Shown: one piece after another, positions 36,541-50,637 of the stretch
Layout: each line of letters opens with the position of its first letter
How positions within the stretch are numbered: position 1 is the first letter of the stretch
From: Lepidurus packardi
Taxonomy: Eukaryota; Arthropoda; Branchiopoda; Notostraca; Triopsidae
Assembly: GCA_023053545.1 (NCBI GenBank)
Contig: JAKZAN010000001.1
Location: forward strand, 12,850,024 to 12,914,023
Direction: 5' to 3'
DNA: 64,000 nucleotides
Position numbers and translations under genes: made by a program
Notes under the pieces: generated by a model
What the model saw: the letters and a program-made list of their open reading frames with translations, nothing else
Database searches by the model: none
What the model was told of the DNA's origin: nothing

Positions 36541-39500
36541 CTGTAGATTGGTGATGCAACGCCGGTGAAACTTGAAACACTTGGGGAGGGGGAATTACTT
36601 CAGTAAACGATTAATTTCGGCGGAAAACTCAGGCGTGGAGCTCGATAACATGAGAAGAAGCCAATGAAATAGGAATATGTGCTGGTTGGCTTGACGCTTT
36701 AGTAAGAAAACTGTTCTTCGGCGGAGGAAGCAGCCAAGAAGGGTTCACCACAGAATTATTTTTTTTCGTTCGTGAAGATTCCCGCCCCTCAGATTTCCGG
36801 GATTTCTATCTAGCCAATCAGAGACATGTGAGACAACGCAACTGGCGCAGACTTTGGAGCATTCAGAGCGTCGTGGGTGTCGACGGAGTTTGCGGAGCAC
36901 GATCACTGGGTTCGCAAATACGTTTAACGTCGCGTCGGCGCCAGACTAGGGACTCTTAAATCACTCCCAAGTTTTTGTCTTGTTTTCGTTTTTTTTCCTC
37001 TCTCTCTTTGTGGCTATACAACACGGGTTTGCGGAGGGGAAAGCTTGTCATAAAGACATGATGTGATCCAGCGATTCAAGGCGTCGAGGACACCCTGGAG
37101 ACCTATCTTTGGCACTGATTACAATCGCACTCAAGAGAGTGTATCCCTTGTAAGTCGTAATATTGCCCGATGGCTAGGAAATGCGCTTAGACTGTTTGTC
37201 CAAGACAGCGCAGATCTGACACGATCGCAGTGGACAATGTCAGTTTGTGCGAGCTCTTAGGATAGATTGATTGTCCAATGTATGAAAGCTGGCCAACACA
37301 CTGACGCGTCAGGGGTTTAAAATATAGGAACAAGTTATGAGCGCCGTCCGAAGCTCCGCATGAGCCAGACCGAAATGCATAATAGTATTGACTGCAGCTT
37401 CCTTTTCTCTGGGATCCCCTTCATGTAATACTCGATACGCTTTTCAGTACTCGCCAATAGAGAATCAGTTCCCTATATGTATACACCGAATCTATCCTTC
37501 CATTCAGGGCGGCGACAAAACGTGGACAAAAGGGGAAAAAGGATTCATTGTTGACCACACATGGCAGGGATTGTCCCCTTTTTGAACAGTGGCTTTGTCC
37601 CAGTGTAAACGGGCATAGTAACATGCCGAACGTCCACAAACCCGAAGGTTATATGTGTATGTGCGTGTATTCTTTCTATACGTATACTGTACGTTATGCA
37701 ACATATCAAGTCACGGCTTAATAAGCCTATTATGCTCGCTAGTATGCCTAAGAGACATGGTTGACAAAGACTTGTCGAACTGAGAAGATGATTTATGCAG
37801 CAGTTTTAAATAATTGAAAGGCGGGAAGGAGGAAAAGAGGGAAGTTGGGAAGAATTCTTATTCTGATGGGAAAGCAAAGCCAAAGGGAAAGTATGCGATA
37901 AAAGAGGAAGGGGAACGGAGAAGTTAGGGGATGTATGTATGACGGAAACGTTTTTTAAACGCTTTCGGCTTATTCAAACGTAAGGTCAAATGTGATTACG
38001 ACCTCGTCGCGCTGCTTGCTTTGACTTGCATTACAACGACGAGTCGTTGAAAGCCTAGAGGGGTCAGTCTTCTCTTCCCTTCATCTCCCATGAAAATTCA
38101 ATTTGCGTAGAGGCAAAAAGCGATGTCCCGGGACGCGAACGACATCGACAGCATCTCACACTCGGCTGTGCAAGGACCTGAAAAAGGAAAAAGAACTTTG
38201 AAAAAAGAGAAAACCCGGCAGCGATATAGTGGTGGTAAAACGTTACAGTTTTGGATTATACGTACGACCAGCAGCGAGGGAACGGAAATAAATGTTATAA
38301 TATGAAATCCTCAACCCCTCTTGTCGTCATCTTTATTTGCACCCTCCGTAAAAGTTATAAGACTGAGCGGCGCCTGTATCTCGTGTGAGCCCCATTAATT
38401 CTTTACCGATGCCCGCGAGAGAGCCCCTGTTGCCTTGTCAAGTCGTTGAGGAGAGTCGGTTTGTCAGCGTGCTCAAGCGAGATGCTTTTCTTTTCTTTTT
38501 TTAAGAAAAAAGTTAAAAGGAAAAGGGGGAGTAACGAGATTTGGTCTGTTCTGTTAATGGTTTTGTCTTTAGGAATTGCAAACTAAGACAGCGATTAGGA
38601 AGATAATTGAGTATTTTGTATTTCTTTCTCGTTTTACAGGGACAATTTAGTTGTATCAGTGTTATTAGGGGAAGTTGGTCGGGCACGTGGTCCGGCCGCA
38701 TCTTCAGTCTTCGTCATATTTTATCGCGTAAGTGGTGAACCCTGGAGGGGGGAATCCTTGTCGGTATAGAACTAACTGACTCGACGCTGTCGACGCCTAT
38801 TACAGTCGCGAGACGTCCCTTGATGGATTTATCTTCTAAGGAAAATCTTGGGGAGAGGGCGGGCAAGGGGACTGGACCTTGTTGTATCAAGGTAAGTGCC
38901 TAGAATATGTACACTTTGTTGGTGTGAAATGCAATTGGCTGGTCAAGCAAAACCTGCGCTTTACTTAATTAGTTGTCTTCAAATCTCAATATGTATGTTA
39001 TCGGCTTGGAAGTATTAAACCGTTGCTAGCTGTATAAACGAAACGAGACGGTTAGCGTTTGCAAAGCTCGGGTTATCTTTTTGCTTGACGTCAGTTTGTC
39101 TGCATCTTCTCATTCTGGCTGTATTTCCAACAATTCCATAACTTAACGTTTATCCTGTACCACACAGCGAAAGTTTGTTAAGAGGTTTAAGACAGTCAAC
39201 CACCCCTAAAAATTAGACATACGAGGGTTAATGTTAATGGTTGGGATGTACAAACTTGACGGATCCAGCCCATGTCGGTTCAAGTTTGGAAACAAACTCC
39301 TTTGTCAAAGTTACGAGCACTCGTAACGTGGTTGCAATCCAAAATGCCCATCTCGCATAACTACAAGTCTTCATTAATACCCTGTATACGAGTTACGACT
39401 TAGTCTTTGTTACATTTTTCTAAATATGTCAAACTTGGTACGTGCATCTCAAGAACCCACGGGGAAAGGAGAAATCCAGTTATCGCGTGACTTCGGACAT

Positions 39501-40453
39501 TTATTATATAATTAATGTCAAGTTTTCGGACCTAAAACTTGTTACTTTGTTTATGATTCAGTTGAAATTGAAAGCTTACGGATTACTGCATGTTTTAGTT
39601 GACAGATGGCAATATTTTCTTAAGCAAAATCATGCAAACGGATTTTTCACTCGAGTGACGCCAGTTCAATTTAAGTAAAAGCTCTTTGAAGGTTTGGTGT
39701 TTTGCTTGCGCATATGAATGTGATTTTTGCACAATACATCCGTATGGTAAGTGTTGACTGTTTTGTAAATTGAAAAAAATAAACTTCTATCTCTATGAGT
39801 TAAAAGATAATTGTGTAAACTAAAGCTAATGTAATGCAACGTGTTGTTTCAACCTCATATCCCACCCGACATTTACGAACATCACGTGAAATCTGGTTAG
39901 GTGTGAAGACTGTTGTAAAATCGTAGAAAAAGCTCTACGGTTCAAGAATTGTAATAAACTTATTATATTTCCTTATATAACAAACGTTTCTAAAAAAGAA
40001 ACTTGAAGGAACCGCATTGTATTATGTGCATATATAACTAATCCCTGACGCGAACTTAGCTTAGGATTTCCTAAGAATATTCTCTAAACAATTTCGAACT
40101 GTTAGCTACACATACGCCATCTAGGAAAGTGGAAGAGAAAGCTTCTTCTTGTCCTTAAGTGAACGCTAGATGGCAATGCTATCCGTAAATTCAAATCTGC
40201 CGTGGGTAAAAAAGAAGTCATAAAGGTTCAAATAACTGACTCAACCCTAGAGACCCCGAGTCATAACGTTCCTAATTAGCCTGATGGAAGTATAACTGCA
40301 AACTGGTTAAAAATATTTTTTTTTTAGTTCTTGGGTACTTTTTGCATGTAGAGCATGGTATCATAAGTCCGTTTGCAAATCGTCCATTTGCAAGTTGATA
40401 CGATATTATCTTTCTCGTTCTTTCCTTAAAAAAATAGATCTGTCTTTCACTCT

Positions 40454-40473
40454 CCCCCCCCCCCCCCCCCCCC
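40454..40473. repeat. Poly-C tract (20 nt)
   Basis: Twenty consecutive C; the opposite strand is G20, able to form G-quadruplex-like structures. Similar C15 (26960-26974) and G18 (52485-52502) runs occur elsewhere in the window. Confidence 0.95.
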
Positions 40474-40632
40474 TTTACCCTGAAGCCTCTACCCTCCACC
40501 TCCTGCTGCTGCTCTATGCTTTTGCTTAGCTAGGGGTGGAGGGTTGGGGGAGGGTTTTTTTGTCGAGGGTAAGGGAGTTATACGACTCGGGTGCGTCACG
40601 TCCCGGCACAATCGATGCTAGCTCAGCTTCCG

Positions 40633-40646
40633 GTTACCATGGAAAC
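40633..40646 (+). promoter_or_regulatory. RFX X-box GTTACCATGGAAAC
   Basis: Matches the X-box consensus RYYNYYATRRNRAC at every position and is close to the strong palindromic form GTTGCCATGGCAAC. RFX factors use such sites at ciliary genes and in neurons. No gene start is recognisable next to it; it lies about 4.3 kb upstream of the bHLH start codon. Confidence 0.5.
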
Positions 40647-42890
40647 TTTACGGAATGAAGAGCAGCCCGGGCAGTGGTGGTGCAGCTCGTAGAAGCAGCG
40701 TATAACAAATAAAAGGAGGCCAAAGCAAATCCATAACAATAAAAAGTGGCTCCACTATTACGTAGAATAAAAACCGCTCCCGAAGTTACCGCAAAAGCTT
40801 ATTTTAAGCCCTCGAAACCTTCCCCTCGCTTTTATTTTATATGTGAGTGGCTCTACTCAGGGATTCCTGGTTCAATTCTCTATCATTCACTACAAGAATC
40901 GTAAAAAATAGAAAAAAGCGCACTGGCGTCCAGTCCCCCTTTTATCCCTCTCCAGAACTTCCTCGATCCGTTTCGCGCCGTTGCTGAAACGTGGATGCTG
41001 CGATGGCAGGTTTCCTTTGTGAATAGCTCCCTCCCAATTAATTGCAGGCTTCTTTGTGTCCGTCAAGTGAGGCAAGAAAATGCGATGACTCGCAGAGTCC
41101 CAATCTGGTAAGGCCCAGACCAGTCAAGTCACGTCACAAAACTGCCTTAATCAGCTAATCTGCCTATTTAACTTCGGACACTTCAAGTAGTTTTTCTCTT
41201 TATTTTTTCTTTCATTGTAAGTCCAATAAATTTGAGCGACAGTCGCTTTAAGCACACCAGGAAATGTATTGATAGGCAGAAAAAAATGCGCATAAATTCA
41301 CAGTAAAATGTTACACAAATATGCTTGCCTGAAAGCACGCGTAAGAATCAGACATGCAAGCCGGATGCTTTCTGCATAGAAGTGTCTCCGTTGCATAGTT
41401 CTTACAACCGTAAAAATTTCCCCAGGGGCCCATCCTTTCTTACGGAGCGAAAAGCAAAGCCATTCTTCATCTGGCGTCGTTTTAGCATATTTTGAGCATC
41501 CTGTTGAGTACTCCTGGGCTGCGGAGTTACCACCCCGTCTATTTATAGTGCAGTTCACCTTGCATTCAGGTGACCTTATGAAAAATACATCAAAGCTCCG
41601 AAGAGGGTCGTAATCATTTGTCCCAAATGCTGTGTAGGTCACGCGAATCAAATGTACCCAGTTACATGCAAGTCTGAGTCGTGGGGCTTTTACAGTTCTT
41701 GAATGCTCTTGCTTTGGAAGTGAAGCTCCTCGCAACCATTTTTAACGAGCCAAAACGGGTCACGTTGGTTACCACAAATGTTATTCTCCTTTATAGCTCT
41801 CGATAATTTAGCACAATTCCGCCCATGTTGACCACTTGGGACTAACTCGGGTGTCCCTTCTATGTCCCTTGTATGCTCCTTGCAAAAGCAGAGGGCTAAT
41901 CCTGGTCGGGTCGCAAGTATTGCCCCAGCCTGGTTTAGTTAGTGCAGTACCCTAGTTGTTCCTGTCATGCCCACTTAACAATGGTACTTACCCCTGCTGG
42001 AAAAGCTATAATGTCCATATTTTTTGTGCATCTTTAGGGAGTATTTCTAAGTGAATGCCATCCCGTAGTGTCTGCCGCTGATGCTGCTCTGGAGTTGCTG
42101 CAGGGAGAGGAATCAAAGGAACCCATTTATTGATCGGTTCTTTTCACACACACATACTACATACATACATACATCTGTATTAAGCTGTGCGAGTGCTGTA
42201 AAGCAGTCTGCGTCGCAAGGGGAAAATATATTGTGCAAATATAAACCAAGTTGATTTGAAGGACTTGACGTATAATCTGAGTTAATTATGATAAAGTAAA
42301 GGCTCTGTGTATGGGGACAGTCATAGTTTTAGTCGTTACTGTGCTGACTAGTTGGCAAAAACATGAAGAGCTCGTGTCGCTAACCGTGGGAGGGTAGAAA
42401 AACGGTCAAACCGTAGGCCTCTGTACCAGGCAGGAAGGCAATTAATTCGTCATTGCCTCATAGCGTGGATTACCCCACTCGTCAATACGTCCTTACCTAG
42501 TTTGCACTACATACACTACAATGCGCACAGACTTTAGGTCCCTTTAAAAATAAAAAAAAAGCCTGAAAGTATCGTATGGTAATATGTTGAGGTGATACGA
42601 ATGTTAACACACTCTTTTTTGCTTCCTACGAATTAAAAGCGTGGAAGAATTGGGTAGACAAGATGTCTTCTCTAATTAAGAATACTAGCGATGTATTATC
42701 CGGCAACAAAATAGTTAAAACAAGATGGAACGTATATTGGAAGTGCCGGAATAAGGGGCATTAGAGAGGAGAAGAAAGGCTGATGAATCCAAGCTTTTGT
42801 TCAGCATTGTAGCAATAGCGAAGGAGTAAAAAAGTAGATATACGACTGAGAGGCAGAAATAAGGAAAGACAGCTAGCAAGAGATTCATGG

Positions 42891-42904
42891 GTTGCTATGG
42901 GAAC
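42891..42904 (+). promoter_or_regulatory. RFX X-box GTTGCTATGGGAAC
   Basis: Complete match to RYYNYYATRRNRAC, with both half-sites close to ideal. It lies 2.3 kb from the X-box at 40633 and about 6.6 kb upstream of the bHLH start. Confidence 0.5.
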
Positions 42905-45680
42905 ACCGATCGATGGAGCTCCCAGCCTCCGATCCCAAGATGGAAACCTGAATGGCCCGGGTCCGGGAATTTTTTTCGTTTTTTAGGTGCCCTATAAGTT
43001 CTTTTCTTTCCCGAAACGCGTCTTCTTCCTTCTTTCTCCCAAGATCTCCAAAGATCAAAATCCTGTTTTGTCTTTCTCTGCAGCTCTTTGGATACAGAAA
43101 TAATAATTGCTTTGCCTTTCAGTCTTTAATGTAATCATAACAACGGCTTTCAATCTTCCGGATAGAGTGACAAAAATATTCTTTTTCCGGCGGAAGTCTT
43201 CAGGCGATTAGTAGACGAGTTGACGATATTACACCAGCCCGCAAAAAAAATTACATGCATTTATTTTCTTTGTTATAGCCTTTGAATAGCGGTTAGGGAA
43301 GCCTAGTTAGAGGGTTTCCCAAGTATTATCCATAATTTATCATTATTTTTTTGAAAATTACAACGCTGTTAATAAATAGCTATTTTGGAAAGAGCATGTA
43401 AGCTTTAATTCGCGTTTGCTTGAATGGAAACTGAAAATGAACAGTCAGAATGGAAAACGAGAATTTTAGTTTCTAGAAAATCGTTTTGTATTTCTTCGCA
43501 CTACATGGACCACACACATATACACATTGGGGTAACAAACGTTGCTAAGGTGGATGTGTATTGGCCCTTTTTTGAGTAGCTTGCCATTGACCCATACGAC
43601 GCTTAAGTAATGAAACGAGTTAATGGAAGTCAATTCCTGGACGTACTATCACCCGCTCTTGGCATTCACCGCGTGCCTTATGATACTATCCACATCAAGG
43701 CCAACAGTGAACACGAGGAGCTAAGGCTTTCGCAACGTAATTTTGTTCGTTTCGGCTCTCCCGCCACCCAACGTTGGGTCGTCTCCCTCAACCATTGGAA
43801 GGGGGTCTTTCCAGCGGCGTTGGCCAGACTATCCTCGTAAGGCGCCACGATCGATAAGCAAAAAGGCTTGGTTTTAGCAATGCTGCCGTATTAATCCAAC
43901 TTTCGCGTGGGCCAGCTATGGGCTTCGGGTTGGTTGTGCTGACCCTAATGTTCAACCTCCAAACCCTAGGAAAAATAATACATTGTTTGGTGAACACTGA
44001 ACCCAGCAGAATTGGACCGCGACAAGCAGAGCCACTTCGCGTTATCTGTCAAAAGTAATAAGTGACGAAGAAAGGAATTATTACTGCAGATAGGAAAGAT
44101 ACTAAGTATTGACTCTGGGCTAGTTGGTTCAACGTTGGAGTGTGCTCACTCACCTGCAGATATAATAGTAACTACTTAAGTAAAAGGAGGCACTATACTC
44201 ACTGATTGCCTGGTCAAAGGCCGTCTTCGAAGCTGTGGATGCTACCGACGCCCCTATGAGAATGCAAAGAAAGTGGAACTCGACGTCGGATGGAAAGCGT
44301 AATGGATATACAGACACTCCACCGCGCTGATGCAACTCTGAACTCTGGATCGAAAGTAAAAAGGGTAAGGCCAGCCGAGGCAAAAAGGAAAGGGGGTTGA
44401 GGGGGAAGGGGTGCTAGAACCCCCGGTCTGGTACCGCACCCCTCCGACGTCTGTGATGCCGCGTCGATGTTGTGGTGCTCACTGAGTCCTCAGCACCTGG
44501 TGAACTTCAGTGGATCGCCCACACCCGACCGGTTCTTGTGCTCACCACTGACTGTGGATTCACCCCTGGATGCAACCCCCTCTTCATAGTTCCATTCGCC
44601 CGGCGTCCGAGGGTGGCGGGTTAGGCTGGAGGCAGGAAAAGGTGCAGGCGCGTGCCATGCGCGACATAGGGTGTTTCTTTTGTACCCAGGGCTTCGTGGT
44701 ATTGCCTCGGCCAGAAATCGGGAGTGAAGGGTGGGGCTAAAAAAGGGGGTAGGGGTGGGGTTGTGTCGGCAGGAGAGGAAACGCAAAGAGAGTCGCAGCG
44801 CCCGAGTTCGAGCATCCGAAAAAGCGTAAGAACACGGATACAAGATTTGCTGTTGCTCCAAGGGGTAAGGGTGTAAAGTGGAACTGTCTCTCTCTTCTCT
44901 CCCTCTTGCTGTCTCTATCTTGTTCGAGTTGCGGAGCAAAACCTGAAACCGGAAATGCAAAAGTGTTAGGAGTGCAAACCGTGCTTTACCGACGCTTTTC
45001 TGGTCAAAAACGGTCCAAGTTGCGGGCGGATATGCGCTGGTAAGATATGCCTTTTGTGATAGGAAGATTAGAACATAAGCAAATAGTTTCTAATGAAAAG
45101 AGGGGGGGATAGAAGGCATAAACAGAAAATGATAATTAGTCCTTGCGTGATGTACAATATATCTTGAGTCAAATGTAGGAAAAGGACAAAAAATAGTTGG
45201 GGGAGGAGGGGAGGGAGGGAGGCAGAAGTAGGTTGAATCGAGTTTTTCGGTTCGAACCTGAGTACCGGCAAGAGCGTTGCACTTGATGTCCTAGTACCGC
45301 CTGGCTCAAGGTACGGACGCCATCGTGGAGTTTTGCTTTCGCAGCTCCGTGTCCGTACGGTGTTAGCAAAGGCTGCCGAGAAGCATGGATCAATAATCCT
45401 ACTCTCCTTGGAGCGCCCACCCTTTTCTTCGTTCAGGAACCACGCGAAGAATGTCGACTTTATGGTTTACTTGATAACGTCATTTGTTCAAATAGTTCCT
45501 ATTCACGCTGCAGAGATTGAACAAGGAACTTATTTACTGTAGCTTTCTTCTTTGTTGTGTCTTTTCAACTTTCCTTTGCGTTCTGAACTGAATTTACTGT
45601 GCTGAACTGACGTCCTACACCCAACGTCCCACCCGATGCTAACAATGAATGACTAAGAGCGACGAAGATCAACAAGGGAT

Positions 45681-45708
45681 GTTCTAAGAGCGACGAGGCT
45701 CTTAGAAC
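45681..45708. repeat. Perfect 11-bp stem-loop
   Basis: GTTCTAAGAGC and its exact reverse complement GCTCTTAGAAC flank a 6-nt loop GACGAG. The left arm and loop start are also repeated directly about 30 bp upstream (CTAAGAGCGACGA). Origin unknown. Confidence 0.85.
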
Positions 45709-48291
45709 TAGCGCAGGTTGCTTTAAAAATGTTCTAGACTATAGAGGGTTGTTTAGCCATGCATTCTAGGAAAACATCGGGCAATTTAGTTATTTTTTTT
45801 AGAGGAAATGAATATCGATTTGCTAGTTTTGCAAGATTGAATAATCATAAGAATGAAGGACGTTGTAAACTTGGTGAATTGGGAAAAGGAGGGTGAACAG
45901 GGGGGTGGAGTATTGAAAGATTCTGTGTAGATACAGGGCCAAAGGGTGGTGATGGATGCTTAAAAGGAATTGCAACCGTCATCAAATATTCCCCATGTTA
46001 ACCCTGAAGCCTAAAAGCGGATGCAAAATGCCGTATTGTGTCGCGTGTTGTGTATGTAACGTGTGTCCGAGCCACACAACAGAGCCTAGCAACGGTAGAC
46101 AGCTAAAAGCAAAACCATCTGCCTCTATATGTGCAGTTCCCCATAGTCTTTGAGAACAATAATGCATCCTGCATCTCACTTTCCTCATCTCGATCTCCCT
46201 GCTCTCCCGGATCCCGCGGGTGCTAAAGCCCCAGTGCGAGCAAAATGCCCCCTCATTGCCCCCATCAAAGCAGCTGCACCTTCGCTATCAAAGGTTAGCT
46301 TTTATAATAACTTATAGGCATAAGCTTTTTGTCTGAACGTTGTGCTCAACAGCTGTTCTGCTCACTATGAAATTATTACCGCGTCCCAAAAGTCGCTAAC
46401 CGTATTACATCTTCTATATTTATACGGTTTTCTTCTTCCATTTTTTCTTTTGTTTTGGCTGTTACTTCCAACTAACCTATCAAACAACGTTAGCGTAGCT
46501 ACGACAACGCCGAAAAATGTACAGTACATCGGTTTAAAGGAAGCTAACATGCGAAGTCGTACAAATTGCATAAGGTTGAGCTTTGAAAAGGTCTCTCTTT
46601 TATATGTGCGGAGGGATGACGCTAGACTTGGAAAAATTAACTAACGTTCTACGCTTAGAGAAGCGGTTGATGTAACTACAATTTCTTGAAGGACTAGCTC
46701 TTGCCTCATTGATCCGAATCTTGTAGATATAGACTCAGACTATCAAACTAACGGTTTAATAAGAGATCTGAGGTTCAGCCCGAACTGTACATAACCAGGG
46801 TGCGACCCAAATATTGACCCAGACACGATCAATACTTTGCTCTATGGATAGCTGACGACCCGACTTATGCGTCAGTTATTCGTCTGAACAAATTTTCACG
46901 GGTTTGCATGCATTCAGATTGAAGATCAAAATATAATACAGCAAAAAATAACTAAAACTTACCGCAGTTTTAGATGTGTTGATTTCGTCTCGAAAATATT
47001 CTTTGGAAGGAAATAGTTGTTCACCGGTGCAGTTTGGAAGTAGTTTTAGCGAGCCAAATTATACGTACAGTACGTTGAGTGAAAGACGCGACGGGCGGTG
47101 TGAGTAAGACAGGTATTGGATACTGGTAAGTACTGAAAATATGTACGAGACGAAGAGAGCGAGCGCGTCGAAGATTCCGTCCGTTCCTACGAGCTCTTTT
47201 AGCGAGAAAGTGATGGCGGGGCGTCGACAGCGTTGTTGGCGTCGTGTCCATCGATCGAACGATTCTTCCCACTAAAATCAAGGAAACTGAGTTGCGCAGC
47301 ACCAAATGTGCTTTACAATGTGTAATCCTCCCTTTATATAACAGCTCGCCTGCTCAAGCAGTGCGCGATTCTCTCTTTCTCTCGCTCTGTCTTCTTTATC
47401 CCTCCCATCGAGCAATGTATGCATATTTTACCAAATATAGGAAGAATATCCGAGCCCGATTTTATCAAACGCAGCTAATCTAGAGGATCTTCCGCGTGAA
47501 CCGACCAACTAGAGATCTCCAATAAAGCCTTTCCCAGGAAGTATTGACGTGATCAATTCATGCAGCACGAGCTTCGTAAAGTACCAGTTTTACCTGATGT
47601 ATTCTTGTTCTTGCTCTCGAATTGAGTGCAGTATAATATATCCGCGGAAAATCCTGTTAATTTCTTGGAAATCTAGAAATCTAGCTCTAAGTTGGGACTG
47701 GAGTCCAACAAATGATTAAAATCCTCTTAGGAGCTACTCATTACAGGGCAATGAAGGGAGAGAGCTCGAAATAAGAGCTTGAGAGTTTGAGAGCAATAAG
47801 CAATAGTCTAGCAGCTCAGCAGGAATGGAGAGAGAGACAAGTCAAGCGAAGACATCGGCAACTTGGCAACGTTCTTGTGTTTGATGCATGGCTTTGTTGT
47901 TCCAAGTCGTTTGCCTGCTTTGCCGATAAGAGGGACGTCAAAGGGATCGAAGAGCTGGCTCATAAAACTCGGACCTGGCGAAGAAAAAACTGCTGTTCTT
48001 GGCTCGGATCCCCCTCTTTCTTCTTGCCATTGTCCTTTTCCAGAAACTCTTCGCTTAGATACAGCACCCGCGGAAGCTGTGTATAGTATATGGTTTGGGT
48101 TACTCCTCACTCTGAGGGAAAAGAAAGTACCCCGAGTTTTGGCCCCAAATGCCGTAAACCGATCGCCAGTATTTCTTCTCCTTGGATCGACTTCCGTTAA
48201 TCTCCTCCAATAGGAGAGAAGCAAAGCAGCGAGGGTCTTTCAGCGCCACGAAAAAATGTCTCCCTGTACCTCCCTTCCCTCAACGCTGTTC

Positions 48292-48322
<31 letters not shown>

Positions 48323-48324
48323 AA
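48292..48324. repeat. T24-A9 homopolymer junction
   Basis: Twenty-four T followed directly by nine A. Simple sequence; no element recognised around it. Confidence 0.95.
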
Positions 48325-50637
48325 CGAGAAAAACAATCGGCATTTAAACTTTTCCAACTTTCTTTGCAAACTTTGCTATCCCCTACGGTGCCGTTTCCTG
48401 TAACGTGAAAAGGGCGATTTTTTTTTAATGGCCGGGTTCATTATTCTCTGGGCGATTCTATGTGCAGAAGGTGGCCGAATTTCTGCCGAAAGCAGGATCA
48501 AGGCAGAAGTAGGATTAGTGCTGGTTGGTCTTTAATTTGCCAAGCCCAACCCTCCCCCAAAACCGAAAGAAGAAGAAAATGGTGACGGCGTCATCTTTCG
48601 GATCCACTTTGAAGCTACTTTTTGATCTGCTGTGGAACATTTCGCCACCCGGAGGGGTTCAGAAAAACTCGCGGCCTCCATTTCTCTCTTCACTGAGCCG
48701 CGATTCCAGGCTCCGATCCATCGAGAAACCTCTATGGTTTTTATCTCGCCCTCTTTCTACTTTCCGCGTTCTCTTTCTTAGTCTCCTCATATCAAAAGCA
48801 AAAGACTGTGGCGTTGGATGGAATAAATATGGGACACGGGAATTGGAGCAGAATCGTATAGGATCATTCTCTTGTTTTTCGGCACCCCTCGCGATTCTCA
48901 ACTCAGATTCCCTCTTTTCTTCTCCTCTGCCGCCCTGTGCATACCCCCTTTTCTTATTCCCACCCCCATCCACAGAACCTATGCTTTCGATAACCCTATA
49001 CCCCGTCACCTTCATCACGTTCGATAGCGAAACCATCCTCGGTTTACCTTCTCCTCTTATTCCATTGCTCTCAAAGTCGTATGCCCTATACCAACTTACT
49101 TAGATCCTCTGCAGCATCGTTTTTCTTCTCTTTTTTTCTGCTGTTGTGTATCACCCTCTATCTAAGATCCGACAGCCCCCTTCCTTCGCTCTATACCGTA
49201 CGTACGCTTGTGCTGGAGCAATGTTGTTTATCAGCTAGGTCACGTGCGGTGACTCGGGAGTGCCATGGTCTCTATATTATACACTACAGAAAAGCACAGT
49301 CTCATCAAGCAGTGCCGCTAATTCGGACAGGGATTAACTACCAGGGTAACGTCCGTCTCCTTAGTTTTCCTTTCTGTCATAAAGGACGCGTATAAGTAAA
49401 CGCCAGCTAATGAAGCGACATACGCAGTACGGCATTTGAACCTACATAATTATATATCTCGGTGTTATTTTGGATGAAAACTGCATCCACCACGAACCTA
49501 GTTCCTCTTAAACCTCCCTTAAATTGACTTGATTGAGTTGAGTGATGTAATGTTCGGGACACAAGCTTTCTGGTCCCAAGCTTTCATTGATACTAGCAAG
49601 TTTTCGTCGAGACTGCAAATGCTGCTCATGCAGTAGACCGTTCCCTTTCTTTTCTGCGTCGTAACCTGGTTAGAGCCAGGTCTTTGATGATGCTGAACCT
49701 TGATCCGGCGCAGTTTCCACGTATGACTACGTGTCAAAGGAAAACGAGGAGCTCGTTTGACCCCCCATCCCTTTCTTTCCTTTCCCCAAATCCGCCCTGC
49801 CGGTCTAGCCCTGTACTGGCACCTTACACACCCGGGTGGCAGGTTAGGTTACGTTAACGCTGGGCACCTTCGTTGAACATGTCACGTGCCAATTAAGCTA
49901 GAAAACGGTGTACCTAATTTGACGTTCCCGTGATTCCTGCAGCACAGTCAGCTTCCAAGCGTTTCCAGTTCAACGGATTCTGTATTAGCCGTAAGCAGCG
50001 TTGCATGACGAGGACCAGCTTACAGGATCGATAGTATCTCCTACTCTTAGCATTTCCTTTAGGGAGTCTCTAATTCTGTCACGTGTAGATTTACTACTCT
50101 AACAATGAAAAAAGGTGTACTGTATCGCAGTCTCAGTTAGCAAGCTATCGAATACACCCGCAAGTCTTATAAATGGCCATTAAAAGGCAAGTTAATAGTT
50201 GCTTTTGCTGCCGCAAGGGGTATAATCTTCATGCAAACTTTTATCTCTGCTCTGGAAACTTGTTCGTAATTCGAGCACTTTGTGAATTAAAATTTCAACA
50301 GAGAAACGAATTCCCAATGGCTTACGCGAGCTATCTACAACTTAAATGTCTACGTGAAGCTTATTGAGGTACTATGAAGGGAGAAGGACTGCTAATCCTG
50401 TGAAAAGTTTCAGGTTCTGTTTGGTTCGCTTTCCAATTCTGTGGAATAAGTAGGACGTTTTCTGTTTCTTACGGGATTAACCTAATTTGGGTTTCGGTAC
50501 AGAAGCGACCTGCATTTTGGAGTTTCTGGGTATTTCCCCTCTTCCCAAACAAGCTTTAGGTGTTCTGTAGAGCTCCAAATTGGACTTTGAATTGAATTGA
50601 AGCTTTTTCAAGTTGCTTTGTGTAGTTGTGTAGTCTT

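Noticed and set aside
41298-41735. 145-codon minus-strand open frame
   Set aside because: It opens with TTG; the first ATG is near the C-terminus, no good acceptor precedes it, and no motif is recognisable.
44490-44960. 156-codon minus-strand frame
   Set aside because: Falls in the GC-rich hairpin-prone block, where stop codons are rare by composition; no domain or splice support.
45240-45330. Possible tRNA from GGTTCGAACC B-box-like sequence
   Set aside because: No acceptor stem or proper D and anticodon arms can be folded around it on either strand.
48525-49103. 192-codon plus-strand frame and its antisense partner
   Set aside because: Composition follows pyrimidine-rich tracts; starts at TTG and shows no domain.
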